Below, piece after piece: positions 36,885 to 46,060 of a stretch of 64,000 nucleotides of DNA; position 1 is the first letter of the stretch, and each line of letters starts with the position of its first letter. The notes beneath the pieces are model-generated. The model saw only the letters and a list, made by a program, of their open reading frames with translations. It was not told where the DNA came from and made no database searches. This DNA is from an uncultured Saprospiraceae bacterium. Its GTDB lineage: Bacteria; Bacteroidota; Bacteroidia; Chitinophagales; Saprospiraceae. Location of the stretch: positions 1 through 64,000 of the forward strand of contig CALMSO010000099.1 of the NCBI GenBank assembly GCA_937872385.1, given 5' to 3'. The position numbers and the translations under genes are program-made.

Positions 36885-38222
36885 ATGAATACAACACTTT
36901 TACTTGCTGTGCTGGGCGGTATTTTACTCTTGCTGTGGCTTATTTTGAAGCTTCGGCTACCGGCGTTCATTGCTTTGCTCATCACCAGCATTGCTACGGG
37001 GCTAATGGCGGGTATGGATCCTGCTATTATCATGGAAACCGTGAAAACCGGCATGGCTTCTACACTCGGCTTTGTCGCTACGGTAGTAGGACTGGGAGCT
37101 ATTTTCGGTGGCATTTTGGAGCACACCGGCGGAGCTACTGCGCTCGCTACGTGGTTATTATCAAAAACAGGTAACAAAAATGCGCCCTTGGCTTTGTCCA
37201 TCACTGGTTTTTTGGTATCCATTCCCGTATTTTTTGATGTAGGATTCATTATATTATATCCGGTAATCGCCGCATTACATCATAAAACTGGTAAGTCTAT
37301 TATACATTATGCCCTGCCTTTATTAGCCGGATTAGCTGTGACGCACGCCTTTATACCACCCACGCCTGGCCCCTTAGCCGTAGCAGAAATTATAGGTGCT
37401 CCCCTCGGCTGGATTGTTATAGTGGGTGTAATAGTGGGCATCCCTGCTGCCGGATTGAGTGGCATTATTTACGGTAAATATTTAGGTAAAAAATTACATA
37501 TTACGGTTCCTCAAACCATTCTGGCAACCGAGACACCACCGCCGCCCCCAGCCATCATCAAAGTGCTGCCTATTATGATTTTGCCCATTATACTGATTGT
37601 ATGCAGCACCCTGATCGAAACCGGCTTTATAAATAGCGGCAGTACGGAAGTAAATAAAATCTTAGGTTTATTATGTCACCCTTTTTCAGCCTTGCTAATT
37701 GCTAATGTGCTGGCTTGGTACATATTGGGGCGCGGCTCCGGGCTAAGTGCCAATGCGTTATCATCCATTACTGCCAAATCATTACATCCGGCGGGCATTA
37801 TTATATTAGTAACTGGTGCCGGTGGCGTTTTCAAACAAGTCTTGATAGACACCGGTGCCGGCGAAATGGTCGCGGCATCCATGCAAGCAGCCGGACTGAG
37901 CATTATTGCTTTTGCGTTTCTGGCGGCTGCACTCATTAGGGTATTGCAAGGCTCAGCTACCGTAGCTATGATTACTGGCGCAGGTTTGGTAGCACCTGTT
38001 TTGGCTGCTTATCAGCCCACCGATATTCAGTTGGCAGCGATTGTTATTAGCATTGCGTCGGGTGCCACGATGGCTTCTCACCTCAATGACAGCGGCTTTT
38101 GGCTCATTAAGGAATACCTCGGCCTCTCCGAAAAAGATGCCATGCGCACTTGGACCGTCGCCTCCAGCATTCTCGGCATCAGCGGGTTTTTGCTCTCAGC
38201 CCTCATTTTTTATTTATTTTAA
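36885..38222 (+). CDS. gntP: GntP-family gluconate:H+ symporter
   Basis: This 445-aa inner-membrane permease has about twelve to fourteen helices. The segments VGLGAIFGGILEHTGGA, HAFIPPTPGPLAVAE and ALIRVLQGSATVAMITGAG are family hallmarks, and SHLNDSGFWLIKEYLG lies near the C-terminus. It imports gluconate for the fused kinase-dehydrogenase encoded just upstream, with which it probably forms an operon. It ends beside the head of mosaic element 4. Confidence 0.92.
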   Translation: MNTTLLLAVLGGILLLLWLILKLRLPAFIALLITSIATGLMAGMDPAIIMETVKTGMASTLGFVATVVGLGAIFGGILEHTGGATALATWLLSKTGNKNAPLALSITGFLVSIPVFFDVGFIILYPVIAALHHKTGKSIIHYALPLLAGLAVTHAFIPPTPGPLAVAEIIGAPLGWIVIVGVIVGIPAAGLSGIIYGKYLGKKLHITVPQTILATETPPPPPAIIKVLPIMILPIILIVCSTLIETGFINSGSTEVNKILGLLCHPFSALLIANVLAWYILGRGSGLSANALSSITAKSLHPAGIIILVTGAGGVFKQVLIDTGAGEMVAASMQAAGLSIIAFAFLAAALIRVLQGSATVAMITGAGLVAPVLAAYQPTDIQLAAIVISIASGATMASHLNDSGFWLIKEYLGLSEKDAMRTWTVASSILGISGFLLSALIFYLF

Positions 38223-38224
38223 AT

Positions 38225-38585
38225 ATTTACAGTATCCGGACATAATTATTTTCAGCAAAAATTATAAATTAATGATTGTCAATGGACAATAGACGATAAC
38301 CGATAGATGCCAGACTTTAAATAATAGACGATAGAAGTTAGATGCGCGCTCAACCTGTCTCAACCGCAAAATGTAAAATTTTGAATATAAAACCGCAAAA
38401 GTTACTTCGAACCGCGAACGGCGAATTGCAAATAGCGAACGGCGAATTATAAACCGCAAAAGTTATTACTCAACCTTTAAACCCCTCAACCTTTAAACTT
38501 TTCAACCCTTCTAAACCTATTCCCCCATTCATCCCATTCCCTATTAACAAACAACAATGTCCCATTACTTACAGTGAATAGCATC
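38225..38585 (+). repeat. Mosaic intergenic element 4
   Basis: A conserved head (38235-38286, homologous to 15691-15743) is followed by GATAGATGCCAGAC units, GCGAACGGCGAATT-type units (38410-38450), AAACCGCAAAAGTTA repeats, CAACCTTTAAAC repeats and a short C-run tail (38517-38545) with only three full G-runs on the minus strand. It fills the 369-bp convergent gap between gntP and trpF. Confidence 0.85.
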
Positions 38586-38591
38586 ATAAAA

Positions 38592-39245
38592 TCACGTCCG
38601 CAGGGCCGCCAAAAACCGCTCCACTTTTTCCACATCTTTCACGCCCGGCCGCACTTCAAAACGGCTGTTAATATCCACACCGTATAATTGTGGAATATTT
38701 AGTTGCTTAATAAGCTCTGCATCGCCCTCGTCAATACCACCGCTTAATAAAAACGGCGTATTACCTTGATATTTTTTTAATAAATCCCAATCAAAACGGA
38801 CTCCGCTGCCGCCGTGCTGCGGCGTTTTTGTATCAAATAAAAACAAGGAGCATATGCCTGCGTAGGCTTCTGTACGTGCAAAATCAAAGTCCGCATCCAC
38901 CGGAAAAGCCTTGATAAACCTCGCCCGCCGCAGCGTGCTCGCCGCCCAGAACGACTGGATTTCCTGGCAATATTCAGGGCTTTCCTCGCCGTGCAATTGT
39001 ACATAATCCAAATTAAAATCGTGTACCCGATTCAAGATTTCCTCGATTGCTGCATTTACAAACACCCCAACTCGCTTTACACGGTTATGCAGCGCTTCAT
39101 TTTCGCCGAGCCATTTTTCTAATGCGTCGCCAGCAATATTACGTGGCGATTTTTTATAAAATATAAAACCCTCAAAATCAATAGACAGTTGCGCCAACGC
39201 TTCGATATTCGCTGGATTGTTCAAACCACAAACTTTTACTCGCAT
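38592..39245 (-). CDS. trpF: Phosphoribosylanthranilate isomerase
   Basis: This 217-aa TIM-barrel enzyme catalyses the Amadori rearrangement of phosphoribosylanthranilate to CdRP in tryptophan synthesis. It has the catalytic cysteine in VKVCGLNNPANIEAL (C6), GFIFYKKSPRNI, VQLHGEESPEYC and the phosphate site PFLLSGGIDEGDAEL. ATG at 39245 is the real start; the open frame continues upstream only through minisatellite DNA. It is isolated from other trp genes in this window. Confidence 0.93.
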   Translation of the reverse strand: MRVKVCGLNNPANIEALAQLSIDFEGFIFYKKSPRNIAGDALEKWLGENEALHNRVKRVGVFVNAAIEEILNRVHDFNLDYVQLHGEESPEYCQEIQSFWAASTLRRARFIKAFPVDADFDFARTEAYAGICSLFLFDTKTPQHGGSGVRFDWDLLKKYQGNTPFLLSGGIDEGDAELIKQLNIPQLYGVDINSRFEVRPGVKDVEKVERFLAALRT

Positions 39246-39249
39246 AAAT

Positions 39250-39572
39250 TCTACATGTATTAGATGCCAGATTTGAGATAATAGATTTGAGATGATAGAT
39301 AATAGATGCCAAATGCCAGACGATAGGGCGGGACGCTGTTCGCTGTTTGCTGTTCGCTGTTCGCTATTTGCTGTTCGCTGTTTGCTGTTCGCTATTTGCT
39401 GTTTGCTGTTTGCTGTTCGCCGCACAGTCAGTAAGCGTTATATCCTCAACCTTTCAACTTTTCAACCCATCTAAACCCCATTCCCCTATTCATCCCATTC
39501 CCCTATTCATCCCATTCCCCTATTCGCCCCATTCCCCCTATTCCCCTATTCTTCCCATTACTTATTATATCC
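39250..39572 (+). repeat. Mosaic intergenic element 5
   Basis: In order it contains AGATGCCAGAT units (39258-39325), a 7-bp minisatellite of CTGTTCG/CTGTTTG units (39340-39420), a unique segment CAGTCAGTAAGCGTTATATC (39424-39443), CAACCTTTCAACTTTTCAACC repeats and C-run repeats (39478-39560). It fills the gap between trpF and the M49-like peptidase gene. The unique segment is identical in element 6, in inverted orientation. Confidence 0.88.
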
Positions 39573-41201
39573 TCAATTCAGCACCTTCAGGCCCTGCTCG
39601 AAGACAACATCCACCGGAATATTGGCTGCATCCACCCGATTGAGATCGGCTTGCAATTGCGCCCCAATGATGCCTTTTTCAGCTACCAAAGCTGCCACCC
39701 CTTCATAATTACCATCGCCTTGAAGCCTCAGAATCAGCTCCGAAAGCTCGGCCATCGCGCTTTCCAAGCGTGCATAATTAACGCGGTAGGTGCCATTGTC
39801 TAAGCGTTCAAAAGCCTCTTTTTCCCGGAAAAAATTGAAGCGTATCATATTAGCTTTGCCATGCGCGCTGGAGGCCCCGAAGCGCACCGAGCGGAAAATA
39901 CCCGCCATAAAAGTAGTATAATATTCTTTCAAATCGGCATCAAGTTCGCCCTGGTCGTGTAATTGTTTAATCATATACAACCCCAAAATATCAGCTTTGC
40001 CTTCCTCCAGCGCCGAGGCGTGCTCGCGCAGGGCCTCGCGCACCGTTCCTTTGCCATTGATCGTATTTTTAATACCCAATCCGTGTGCCACTTCATGAAA
40101 CATGGTATTAGCAAAAAAAGCATCAAAAGTGACGTACTGGCACTGCTCTTCGGCTATTAGCAAATCATTAATCGGGATCATAATTTTATCATACTTGGCG
40201 CGCATCGCGTTTTTGAGTTGCAGCCGGCGGGCACCTTTTTGCAATTGCACCTCCTCGTCGTTGGGCAAGTTAATAGCAATAGTTTTACTCCCTGCATTAC
40301 AATCGCCAGCATAATAAATCACATCATAAGCATTCAAATCGGCGTCGGCACCAGGTGCTTCCCGCTTGTAAGCCGCTGGCACGGGCAGCCCTTTTTGCAA
40401 ATCCGGCAGTACCGAAGCGTATTTCGAGAGGCGCTCGCTCCAGTCCATATCTTTGATAAGAATGTAAGCCTCATGCGCAGCTTTGTAGCCAAAGAGTTGA
40501 TCCTCATAGGTTTCGATGGGGCCAATCACCACGTCAATGCGGTTGGTTTTCATATCCATCCACGCGAAATCACTGGGTTGATACTCATCGGTGAGCAGCG
40601 CTTCGGCGCGTAGTTCGAGGTATTTTTTCAAACCGGCATCCTCGGCTAATGCAGCAGCCTGCCGGAGCAAAGCAGCGGCTTTGGTCACTTGCTCCTGAAA
40701 CATTTCACGGTAAGGTATCGTTTGTAACTGGCCCTGCGCGTCGCGGCGCAAGAAGGTATATAAATTGGTTTTATCGGGCAAATCGGCCGCTTCAAACTCC
40801 GCTTTGGTCATATCCACCGGATAAAAATTAGCACCAGCGGGCTTCTCGCCGACCTCAGGAATAAAGGGCTTGTTGCCATCGAGCCGATCCCATGGCCCGT
40901 AATTAATAATAGCAAACTGCCGCAGTGCCGCATCCTCGATACCAGCGAGGAAGGCCTCCTTATCGCCGAGGGCTTCGTACCAAAACAATTCGTCCATAAT
41001 TTGTGCCGCCTCTATCAAAATAGGAATCATTTGGCGCTCCGATTCCGTCAGCCCGCTCAGATCGGCGGTAAGTTTAAAATCCGTATATTTAGCAAGTAAG
41101 GCTGTGCCAGCCGAAGGCTCATCCGTGGGCCCGGGTGCTTGCTGGCAGGCCGTGAGCAGCCCCGACGCGCTTATAATCAACAGGATGCAATACTTTTTCA
41201 T
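39573..41201 (-). CDS. M49-like zinc peptidase lipoprotein (dipeptidyl peptidase III-related)
   Basis: This 542-aa protein has a lipoprotein signal (MKKYCILLIISASGLLTAC, Cys19). The zinc site is HEVAHGLG (H369, E370, H373), with the third ligand in EEGKADILGLYM (E399/E400). The second motif matches the EECRAD motif of dipeptidyl peptidase III, but the first is HEXXH rather than the HEXXGH of classic M49 enzymes. It is probably a periplasmic or surface-attached peptidase. The ATG at 41201 restores a clean signal peptide; the frame extends 12 codons further. Confidence 0.78.
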   Translation of the reverse strand: MKKYCILLIISASGLLTACQQAPGPTDEPSAGTALLAKYTDFKLTADLSGLTESERQMIPILIEAAQIMDELFWYEALGDKEAFLAGIEDAALRQFAIINYGPWDRLDGNKPFIPEVGEKPAGANFYPVDMTKAEFEAADLPDKTNLYTFLRRDAQGQLQTIPYREMFQEQVTKAAALLRQAAALAEDAGLKKYLELRAEALLTDEYQPSDFAWMDMKTNRIDVVIGPIETYEDQLFGYKAAHEAYILIKDMDWSERLSKYASVLPDLQKGLPVPAAYKREAPGADADLNAYDVIYYAGDCNAGSKTIAINLPNDEEVQLQKGARRLQLKNAMRAKYDKIMIPINDLLIAEEQCQYVTFDAFFANTMFHEVAHGLGIKNTINGKGTVREALREHASALEEGKADILGLYMIKQLHDQGELDADLKEYYTTFMAGIFRSVRFGASSAHGKANMIRFNFFREKEAFERLDNGTYRVNYARLESAMAELSELILRLQGDGNYEGVAALVAEKGIIGAQLQADLNRVDAANIPVDVVFEQGLKVLN

Positions 41202-41412
41202 GTGTGTAGGTTTTATTTGTATTGACCAATGTAGCAAAGTATTGGCAAAAGGCGAAAGAACAAAGCAGATTTTTTTGGGAGAGCAGCACCCTATAATAAA
41301 AATGATGCGAAAGAGGGACGTAATGGGATATTATTTATTTGCAAAACCTACCAGATTTTGATACAACTTGCCGGGGCATTATGGCGTTATGAAAAAAAAT
41401 TATTGATTGCCG

Positions 41413-42510
41413 ATGCGTACAGTTCTACTTTTGGTACTTAGTTTGGGCTGGCTGGCTGGCAAAATGTCGGCCCAAAAATACAGCAACGAGTTTTTGTCTA
41501 TCGGCGTGGGCGCACGCGCGCAGGGCATGGGCAATGCCGTAGTGGCCACCGTGCAAGACGTGACGGCTACCGCTTGGAATCCGGCGGGGCTGGCGGCTCT
41601 CGAAGCGGAAGGGCTGCAACTCGGAGCCATGCACGCAGAGTGGTTTGGCGGCGTTGGCAAATTCGATTACATCGGCGCGACCATACCCATGGCACAGCCC
41701 GACCGGCGCTTAGGCATCTCTTTGATTCGCTTTGGCGTGGATGAAATCCCGAATACCTTGAGCCTTTATGCCAGCGATGGTACTGTAAATTTTGATAATG
41801 TGACCGAATTTTCGGCAGCAGACTACGCTTTTCTGGCTACCTACGCCCAGCGCCTGAAAACCGGTAGTGGACAGTTGTACGCAGGGGGCAATGTGAAAGT
41901 GGTACACCGACGCATCGGGCCTTTTGCCACGGCATGGGGCTTCGGTATAGACCTGGGGCTGCAGTACGCGGTAGGCAAGTGGCGATTCGGTGCGGTGGCG
42001 CGCGATGTGACAAGCACTTTCAACGCTTGGTCGTTCGATTTTACCGATGCCGAAAAAGAAGTGCTGGAGCTGACCAACAACGAAATACCCATCAGCAGCG
42101 TAGAAATAACGCGTCCGCAGCTACTGCTGGGCGTAGCACATCGCTTTGCTTTCAACAAATTGGGCATCACGCCTGAACTAAACTTGGCCATCACCACCGA
42201 CGGGCAGCGCAATACGCTCATCGCTTCCAATCCGTTCAGTATAGACCCGGCCTTTGGCGTGGAGGCGGATTACAGCTTCCTGTTTTTACGAGCGGGCCTC
42301 AGCCAGTTTCAGCGCTTTACTGATTTTGACAACGCGGAGCGCATACGGGTACGGCCAGCACTCGGCGTAGGCTTACGCATTGCTACCCTCCATTTGGACT
42401 ATGCTTTTACCGATATTGGCGACCAGAATAATACCTATTCCCACATCATTTCTCTTACCTTGAGTATGAAAAACAAGAAAAGCCAAGCTGATAGCAACTC
42501 CGGACTTTAA
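41413..42510 (+). CDS. PorV/PorQ-family outer-membrane protein
   Basis: This 365-aa protein has a signal peptide (LLLVLSLGWLAGKMSAQ) followed by FLSIGVGARAQGMGNAVVATVQDVTATAWNPAGLA, the hallmark opening of PorV/PorQ (UPF0164) barrels. The rest has FadL-like beta strands ending FTDIGDQNNTYSHIISLTL. PorV shuttles T9SS substrates to the attachment complex; paralogues of this type are common, and this one lacks sorting-machinery neighbours, so a PorV-like but not necessarily PorV role is assigned. The ATG at 41413 is preferred over an in-frame TTG two codons earlier. Confidence 0.82.
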   Translation: MRTVLLLVLSLGWLAGKMSAQKYSNEFLSIGVGARAQGMGNAVVATVQDVTATAWNPAGLAALEAEGLQLGAMHAEWFGGVGKFDYIGATIPMAQPDRRLGISLIRFGVDEIPNTLSLYASDGTVNFDNVTEFSAADYAFLATYAQRLKTGSGQLYAGGNVKVVHRRIGPFATAWGFGIDLGLQYAVGKWRFGAVARDVTSTFNAWSFDFTDAEKEVLELTNNEIPISSVEITRPQLLLGVAHRFAFNKLGITPELNLAITTDGQRNTLIASNPFSIDPAFGVEADYSFLFLRAGLSQFQRFTDFDNAERIRVRPALGVGLRIATLHLDYAFTDIGDQNNTYSHIISLTLSMKNKKSQADSNSGL

Positions 42511-42521
42511 CATTTTTCGCG

Positions 42522-42552
42522 TTGCGTTTTCCAAAAAACCTTCGTAATTTGC
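42522..42552 (+). promoter_or_regulatory. Promoter of the structured RNA
   Basis: TTG (42522-42524), a 20-nt spacer and TAATTTGC (42545-42552) resemble the -33/-7 elements with one mismatch. The predicted start near 42560 lies about 30 nt before the paired 5' arm of the RNA. Confidence 0.45.
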
Positions 42553-42588
42553 AGCAACATAATAGCAACAGTGCTGTTATTAGCAACT

Positions 42589-42797
42589 ACCACGCAAGTA
42601 TCGCTCTTGTTTTTGCCTCAACATTATAGACAAAAAAGGTCAGACGTAGCGTGACTATGGCGGGCTCCAGTCCTTTGACTTGTCAGGACTCTCTTCTAAC
42701 CAGAAGGGACGAGGAGATTACAGAACCACGATGGCTGCCTTAATCCTGTCGCTTCGGGGGTCAAAAACTCCCAATGATGCTTGTGTGGTTTTTTTTT
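42589..42797 (+). ncRNA. Structured non-coding RNA, about 209 nt, unassigned
   Basis: The two ends pair: 42589-42603 with 42775-42789 (15 bp, three G-U), directly followed by nine T (42789-42797), so the closing stem also acts as terminator. Inside are stem AGTCCT/AGGACT (42669-42690), stem CTCTTCT/AGAAGGG (42691-42708), an enclosing CTCC/GGAG pair (42665-42668 with 42713-42716) and stem GGGGGT/ACTCCC (42756-42772). There is no open reading frame of note and the DNA is GC-rich for an intergenic region. Paired ends and length recall 6S RNA, but no known 6S, SRP, RNase P, tmRNA or riboswitch core was recognised. Confidence 0.65.
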
Positions 42798-42817
42798 ACA
42801 ACTCTAAATTTTTTTCT

Positions 42818-42825
42818 TACATTTG
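42818..42825 (+). promoter_or_regulatory. -7 box of hupE-like gene
   Basis: TACATTTG matches TAnnTTTG exactly. The leader of about 125 nt contains distant complementary hexamers AGAGGC (42832-42837) and GCCTCT (42893-42898), which could pair. Confidence 0.5.
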
Positions 42826-42953
42826 CCGCTAAGAGGCACGTGGATACACTGCAACATACCCATCTCTGCTAATCAATACCTTACAAAAAAGCGCCTCTAC
42901 CCCAAAAACCGCTTATATCACCTTAATTTCTGATAGAAAAAACCCGACACCCC

Positions 42954-43541
42954 GTGGATGATTTTTGGTTTAATTTTCAATTGGGCATCGAGCACATTCT
43001 CGACCCGAATGGTTATGACCACATTCTATTTGTTGTAGCCCTTTGCGCCATTTATAGCTACCGCGACTGGCGAGCGGTGGTGTGGTTAGTCACGGCGTTC
43101 ACGCTGGGGCACAGCCTGACCCTGGCGATGGCTACTTTCAAGCTGATTCGCATCCCAACAGATGTGATCGAATTTTTGATTCCTATCACGATTATCATCA
43201 CTTGCATCGTCAATTTTTTTTACCAAAAAGAGGAAGCCCACAATCGGCAAAAATCGCTGCGCCGCTATGCGCTGGCTGCTTTCTTTGGCTTGATTCATGG
43301 ATTGGGCTTTTCCAATTTCCTCCGCAGCATTCTCCCGCGCGATAGCACCATTTGGCAACCTTTATTAGCTTTCAACATTGGTCTGGAGGTGGGGCAATTG
43401 CTTATCGTCGGGGCGGTATTGCTCTTGGGCTATGTGCTGGTGGAGCGCCTCCGGATAGAAACACGCGAATGGGTGCTGGTGCTGTCGGGGCTGATTATTG
43501 GCGTAGCGCTGACCATTGTACAGGAGACCTGGATTTTTTAG
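42954..43541 (+). CDS. HupE/UreJ-family membrane protein
   Basis: This 195-aa protein has about six helices. Conserved histidine-containing motifs LDPNGYDHILFVVAL and TAFTLGHSLTLAM, then FFGLIHGLGFSNFL, define the HupE/UreJ_2 family of probable nickel or cobalt transporters. It starts with GTG at 42954; no in-frame ATG lies near, and the family N-terminus (FQLGIEHILDP) follows directly. No hydrogenase or urease genes are present nearby, so the metal and the role are uncertain. Confidence 0.82.
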   Translation: MDDFWFNFQLGIEHILDPNGYDHILFVVALCAIYSYRDWRAVVWLVTAFTLGHSLTLAMATFKLIRIPTDVIEFLIPITIIITCIVNFFYQKEEAHNRQKSLRRYALAAFFGLIHGLGFSNFLRSILPRDSTIWQPLLAFNIGLEVGQLLIVGAVLLLGYVLVERLRIETREWVLVLSGLIIGVALTIVQETWIF

Positions 43542-43693
43542 GTTCGTAGGCACTTGGGGCGCTTATCAACTATTCCAGCTCGCTTGCGTTTCCATTTTTT
43601 TATGCGGAGGTTTGAAATGATTTGCTTGTATAAAATGTCTAATATCCAAAGGTTACAACTATCTATTGTCCGACTTTATAAAAACAATACATC

Positions 43694-46060
43694 ATGAAGC
43701 GACTTTATTTCCTGCTCATTCTTTTGTTCGGGGGCTTTGCTATGCAGGCACAGCAACCAGAAATTGACCGTTTTTCCCAATTAGAAACGCTGCTGCCTAC
43801 GCCCAATAGCTTCCGCACCGCCTCCGGCGCGCCGGGGCACGAATACTGGCAGCAACGCGCCGACTACAACATCAAGGTAGAATTAGACGATGCGAACCAA
43901 CGCATTATCGGGGAGGAGACCATTACATATTACAATAATTCTCCTAATCCGCTGACCTACCTTTGGTTGCAACTCGACCAAAATATCGAAGCACCTGAAT
44001 CGGATACGTACAAAACGCAGACGGGCCAGTTCAACGACCGCATGACGATGGGCCAAGTCAACGCTATGTTTGATAATTCTTTCGATGGCGGCCATAAAAT
44101 TCAATACGTGCGCGACGCAGCCGGCAAACCGCTGAAATACACCATCGTCAATACCATGATGCGCGTGGACCTGCCGCAACCTCTGCCGCCCAAAACCGGC
44201 AAAATCAGTTTTTCCATCGGCTGGAATTATAACATTGCCAACCGGCTGACTCCCACTATTCGCAATGGCCGCGGCGGCTACGAATATTTCCCCGAAGACG
44301 ATAATTATCTTTACACCATCACGCAGTGGTTTCCGCGGATGGCGGTGTATGACGATTATAATGGCTGGCAGCATAAGCAATTTCTCGGCTCCGGTGAGTT
44401 TACACTGCCTTTCGGCAATTATACAGTAGCCATCACGGCGCCGTCCGATCACGTTATCGCCTCTACTGGGGTGTTGCAAAACCCAAAAGACGTGCTGACA
44501 GCCGAGCAAATCAAACGCTTTGAGCAAGCGAAAACCGCTACGAAGCCGCTGGTAATTATTACCGAAGCCGAAGCCCGCGAAAACGAGCGCAAGCCCAAAG
44601 CCACCACCCAAAAAACCTGGGTGTATAAAGCCGATAATGTACGGGATTTTGCCTTTGGCAGCTCGCGCAAGTACATCTGGGATGCCATGGGTGTAAAAAT
44701 TGAAGGCAGCTCGCAGCCGGTCATTATGGCTATGTCTTATTATCCGAAAGAAGCCAATCCGGTGTATGGGACGTATTCTACTGAAGCGGTGGCCCACACG
44801 CTGCGCGTTTATTCCAAATATTCCATCCCCTACCCTTACCCGGTGGCTATCTCGGTAGAAGCCTCGAATGGTATGGAATATCCGATGATTTGTTTCAACT
44901 ATGGCCGCCCAGAAAAAGACGGCACTTACTCCGATCGTATCAAATACGGGGCAATTGGGGTGATTATTCACGAAGTAGGGCACAATTTCTTCCCGATGAT
45001 TGTCAACTCCGACGAGCGCCAGTGGACTTGGATGGATGAAGGGCTGAATTCTTTCGTACAATTTCTCGCCGAGCAAGAGTGGGAACGCAACTATCCTTTC
45101 CGTCGGGGGCCAGCCCGCAATATTGTGGACTATATGAAAGCCGACAAAAGTGTGCAAAATCCGATTATGACTAATTCAGAATCGGTGGTACAACTCGGCA
45201 ATAACGCCTATGGCAAACCCGCTACCGCGCTCAACATCCTGCGCGAAACCATCATGGGCCGCGAACTGTTCGACTATGCTTTCAAAGAATATGCCCGACG
45301 CTGGGCCTTCAAACACCCTACTCCCGCCGATTTCTTCCGCACCATGGAAGATGCTTCCGGCGTGGATCTCGACTGGTTCTGGCGCGGCTGGTTTTACACC
45401 ACCGATGCCGTGGATATTGCTATTGACAATGTGACCGAATATCGTCTCGATACCAAAGACCCCGACGTAGAAAAACCGCTGCTGGCGGAAAAAGCGCGGC
45501 AAGCTTACGAAAGTGATATTACCAATCAGCGCAACAGGCAAGACCTGCCGGTGGTGCTCGTCGAAAGCAATGAAGACCTCCAAGATTTTTACAACAGCTA
45601 CGACCCGAACAAAGTGACCCGTACCGACCGCGAAAACTACCAACGCTACCTCGCCTCACTCGATGAGCAGGAACGCGCCTTTTTGCAAAAAAAGCAGTAT
45701 TTCTACCAGATTGATTTCTCAAATGTGGGAGGTTTGGTGATGCCCATCATCCTCGAATTTGAATTGGAAGACGGCAGCAAAGAGCTGCGGCGCATCCCGG
45801 CAGAAGTCTGGCGACGCAACAACTACAAGGTCAGCAAGCCCTTTGCTTTTGACAAACCCTTGAAGCAAGTAGTGCTCGACCCTTATCAAGAAACCGCCGA
45901 CATTGATACCGACAATAACTATTTCCCGCGCCAGGCGCAACCCAATCGTTTTGAATTATTCAAATCGCGCTTCGGAGGCGCGCGCGGTCAAAGCTTCGGC
46001 GAAAACCCGATGCAACAGCAGCAGCGCGAGGAGCGCCCGCAAGGTGGCGGCAGGGAATAA
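43694..46060 (+). CDS. M1-family metallopeptidase, secreted
   Basis: This 788-aa gluzincin has a signal peptide (YFLLILLFGGFAMQAQQ). An N-terminal saddle domain starts about ADYNIKVELDDANQRIIGEE. The GAMEN-like loop is VEASNGMEYPM, and the zinc site HEVGHNFFP (H426, E427, H430) with E449 in WMDEGLN gives the canonical HEXXH-X18-E. A C-terminal domain follows, with a low-complexity tail rich in Gln, Arg and Gly (PMQQQQREERPQGGGRE). It probably removes N-terminal residues from peptides in the periplasm or outside the cell. Its stop runs straight into mosaic element 6. Confidence 0.92.
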   Translation: MKRLYFLLILLFGGFAMQAQQPEIDRFSQLETLLPTPNSFRTASGAPGHEYWQQRADYNIKVELDDANQRIIGEETITYYNNSPNPLTYLWLQLDQNIEAPESDTYKTQTGQFNDRMTMGQVNAMFDNSFDGGHKIQYVRDAAGKPLKYTIVNTMMRVDLPQPLPPKTGKISFSIGWNYNIANRLTPTIRNGRGGYEYFPEDDNYLYTITQWFPRMAVYDDYNGWQHKQFLGSGEFTLPFGNYTVAITAPSDHVIASTGVLQNPKDVLTAEQIKRFEQAKTATKPLVIITEAEARENERKPKATTQKTWVYKADNVRDFAFGSSRKYIWDAMGVKIEGSSQPVIMAMSYYPKEANPVYGTYSTEAVAHTLRVYSKYSIPYPYPVAISVEASNGMEYPMICFNYGRPEKDGTYSDRIKYGAIGVIIHEVGHNFFPMIVNSDERQWTWMDEGLNSFVQFLAEQEWERNYPFRRGPARNIVDYMKADKSVQNPIMTNSESVVQLGNNAYGKPATALNILRETIMGRELFDYAFKEYARRWAFKHPTPADFFRTMEDASGVDLDWFWRGWFYTTDAVDIAIDNVTEYRLDTKDPDVEKPLLAEKARQAYESDITNQRNRQDLPVVLVESNEDLQDFYNSYDPNKVTRTDRENYQRYLASLDEQERAFLQKKQYFYQIDFSNVGGLVMPIILEFELEDGSKELRRIPAEVWRRNNYKVSKPFAFDKPLKQVVLDPYQETADIDTDNNYFPRQAQPNRFELFKSRFGGARGQSFGENPMQQQQREERPQGGGRE

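Noticed and set aside
39340..39425. N-terminal extension of trpF or separate small proteins encoded by the 7-bp repeats
   Set aside because: The open frames only reflect a 7-bp period without stops (repeating Ala-Asn-Ser or Leu-Phe-Ala-Val), and the TrpF family N-terminus begins at 39245. The same applies to the cysteine/leucine-rich frame at 46187-46393.
42589..42797. 6S RNA, tmRNA or RNase P as a firm assignment
   Set aside because: No tRNA-like end, no tag-peptide frame and no conserved RNase P core such as GAGGAAAGTCC was found; 6S is possible by form only, so the RNA is left unassigned.
43883..45157. 424-aa open frame on the minus strand
   Set aside because: It lies entirely antisense to the M1 peptidase, which has complete catalytic motifs; it shows no domain.
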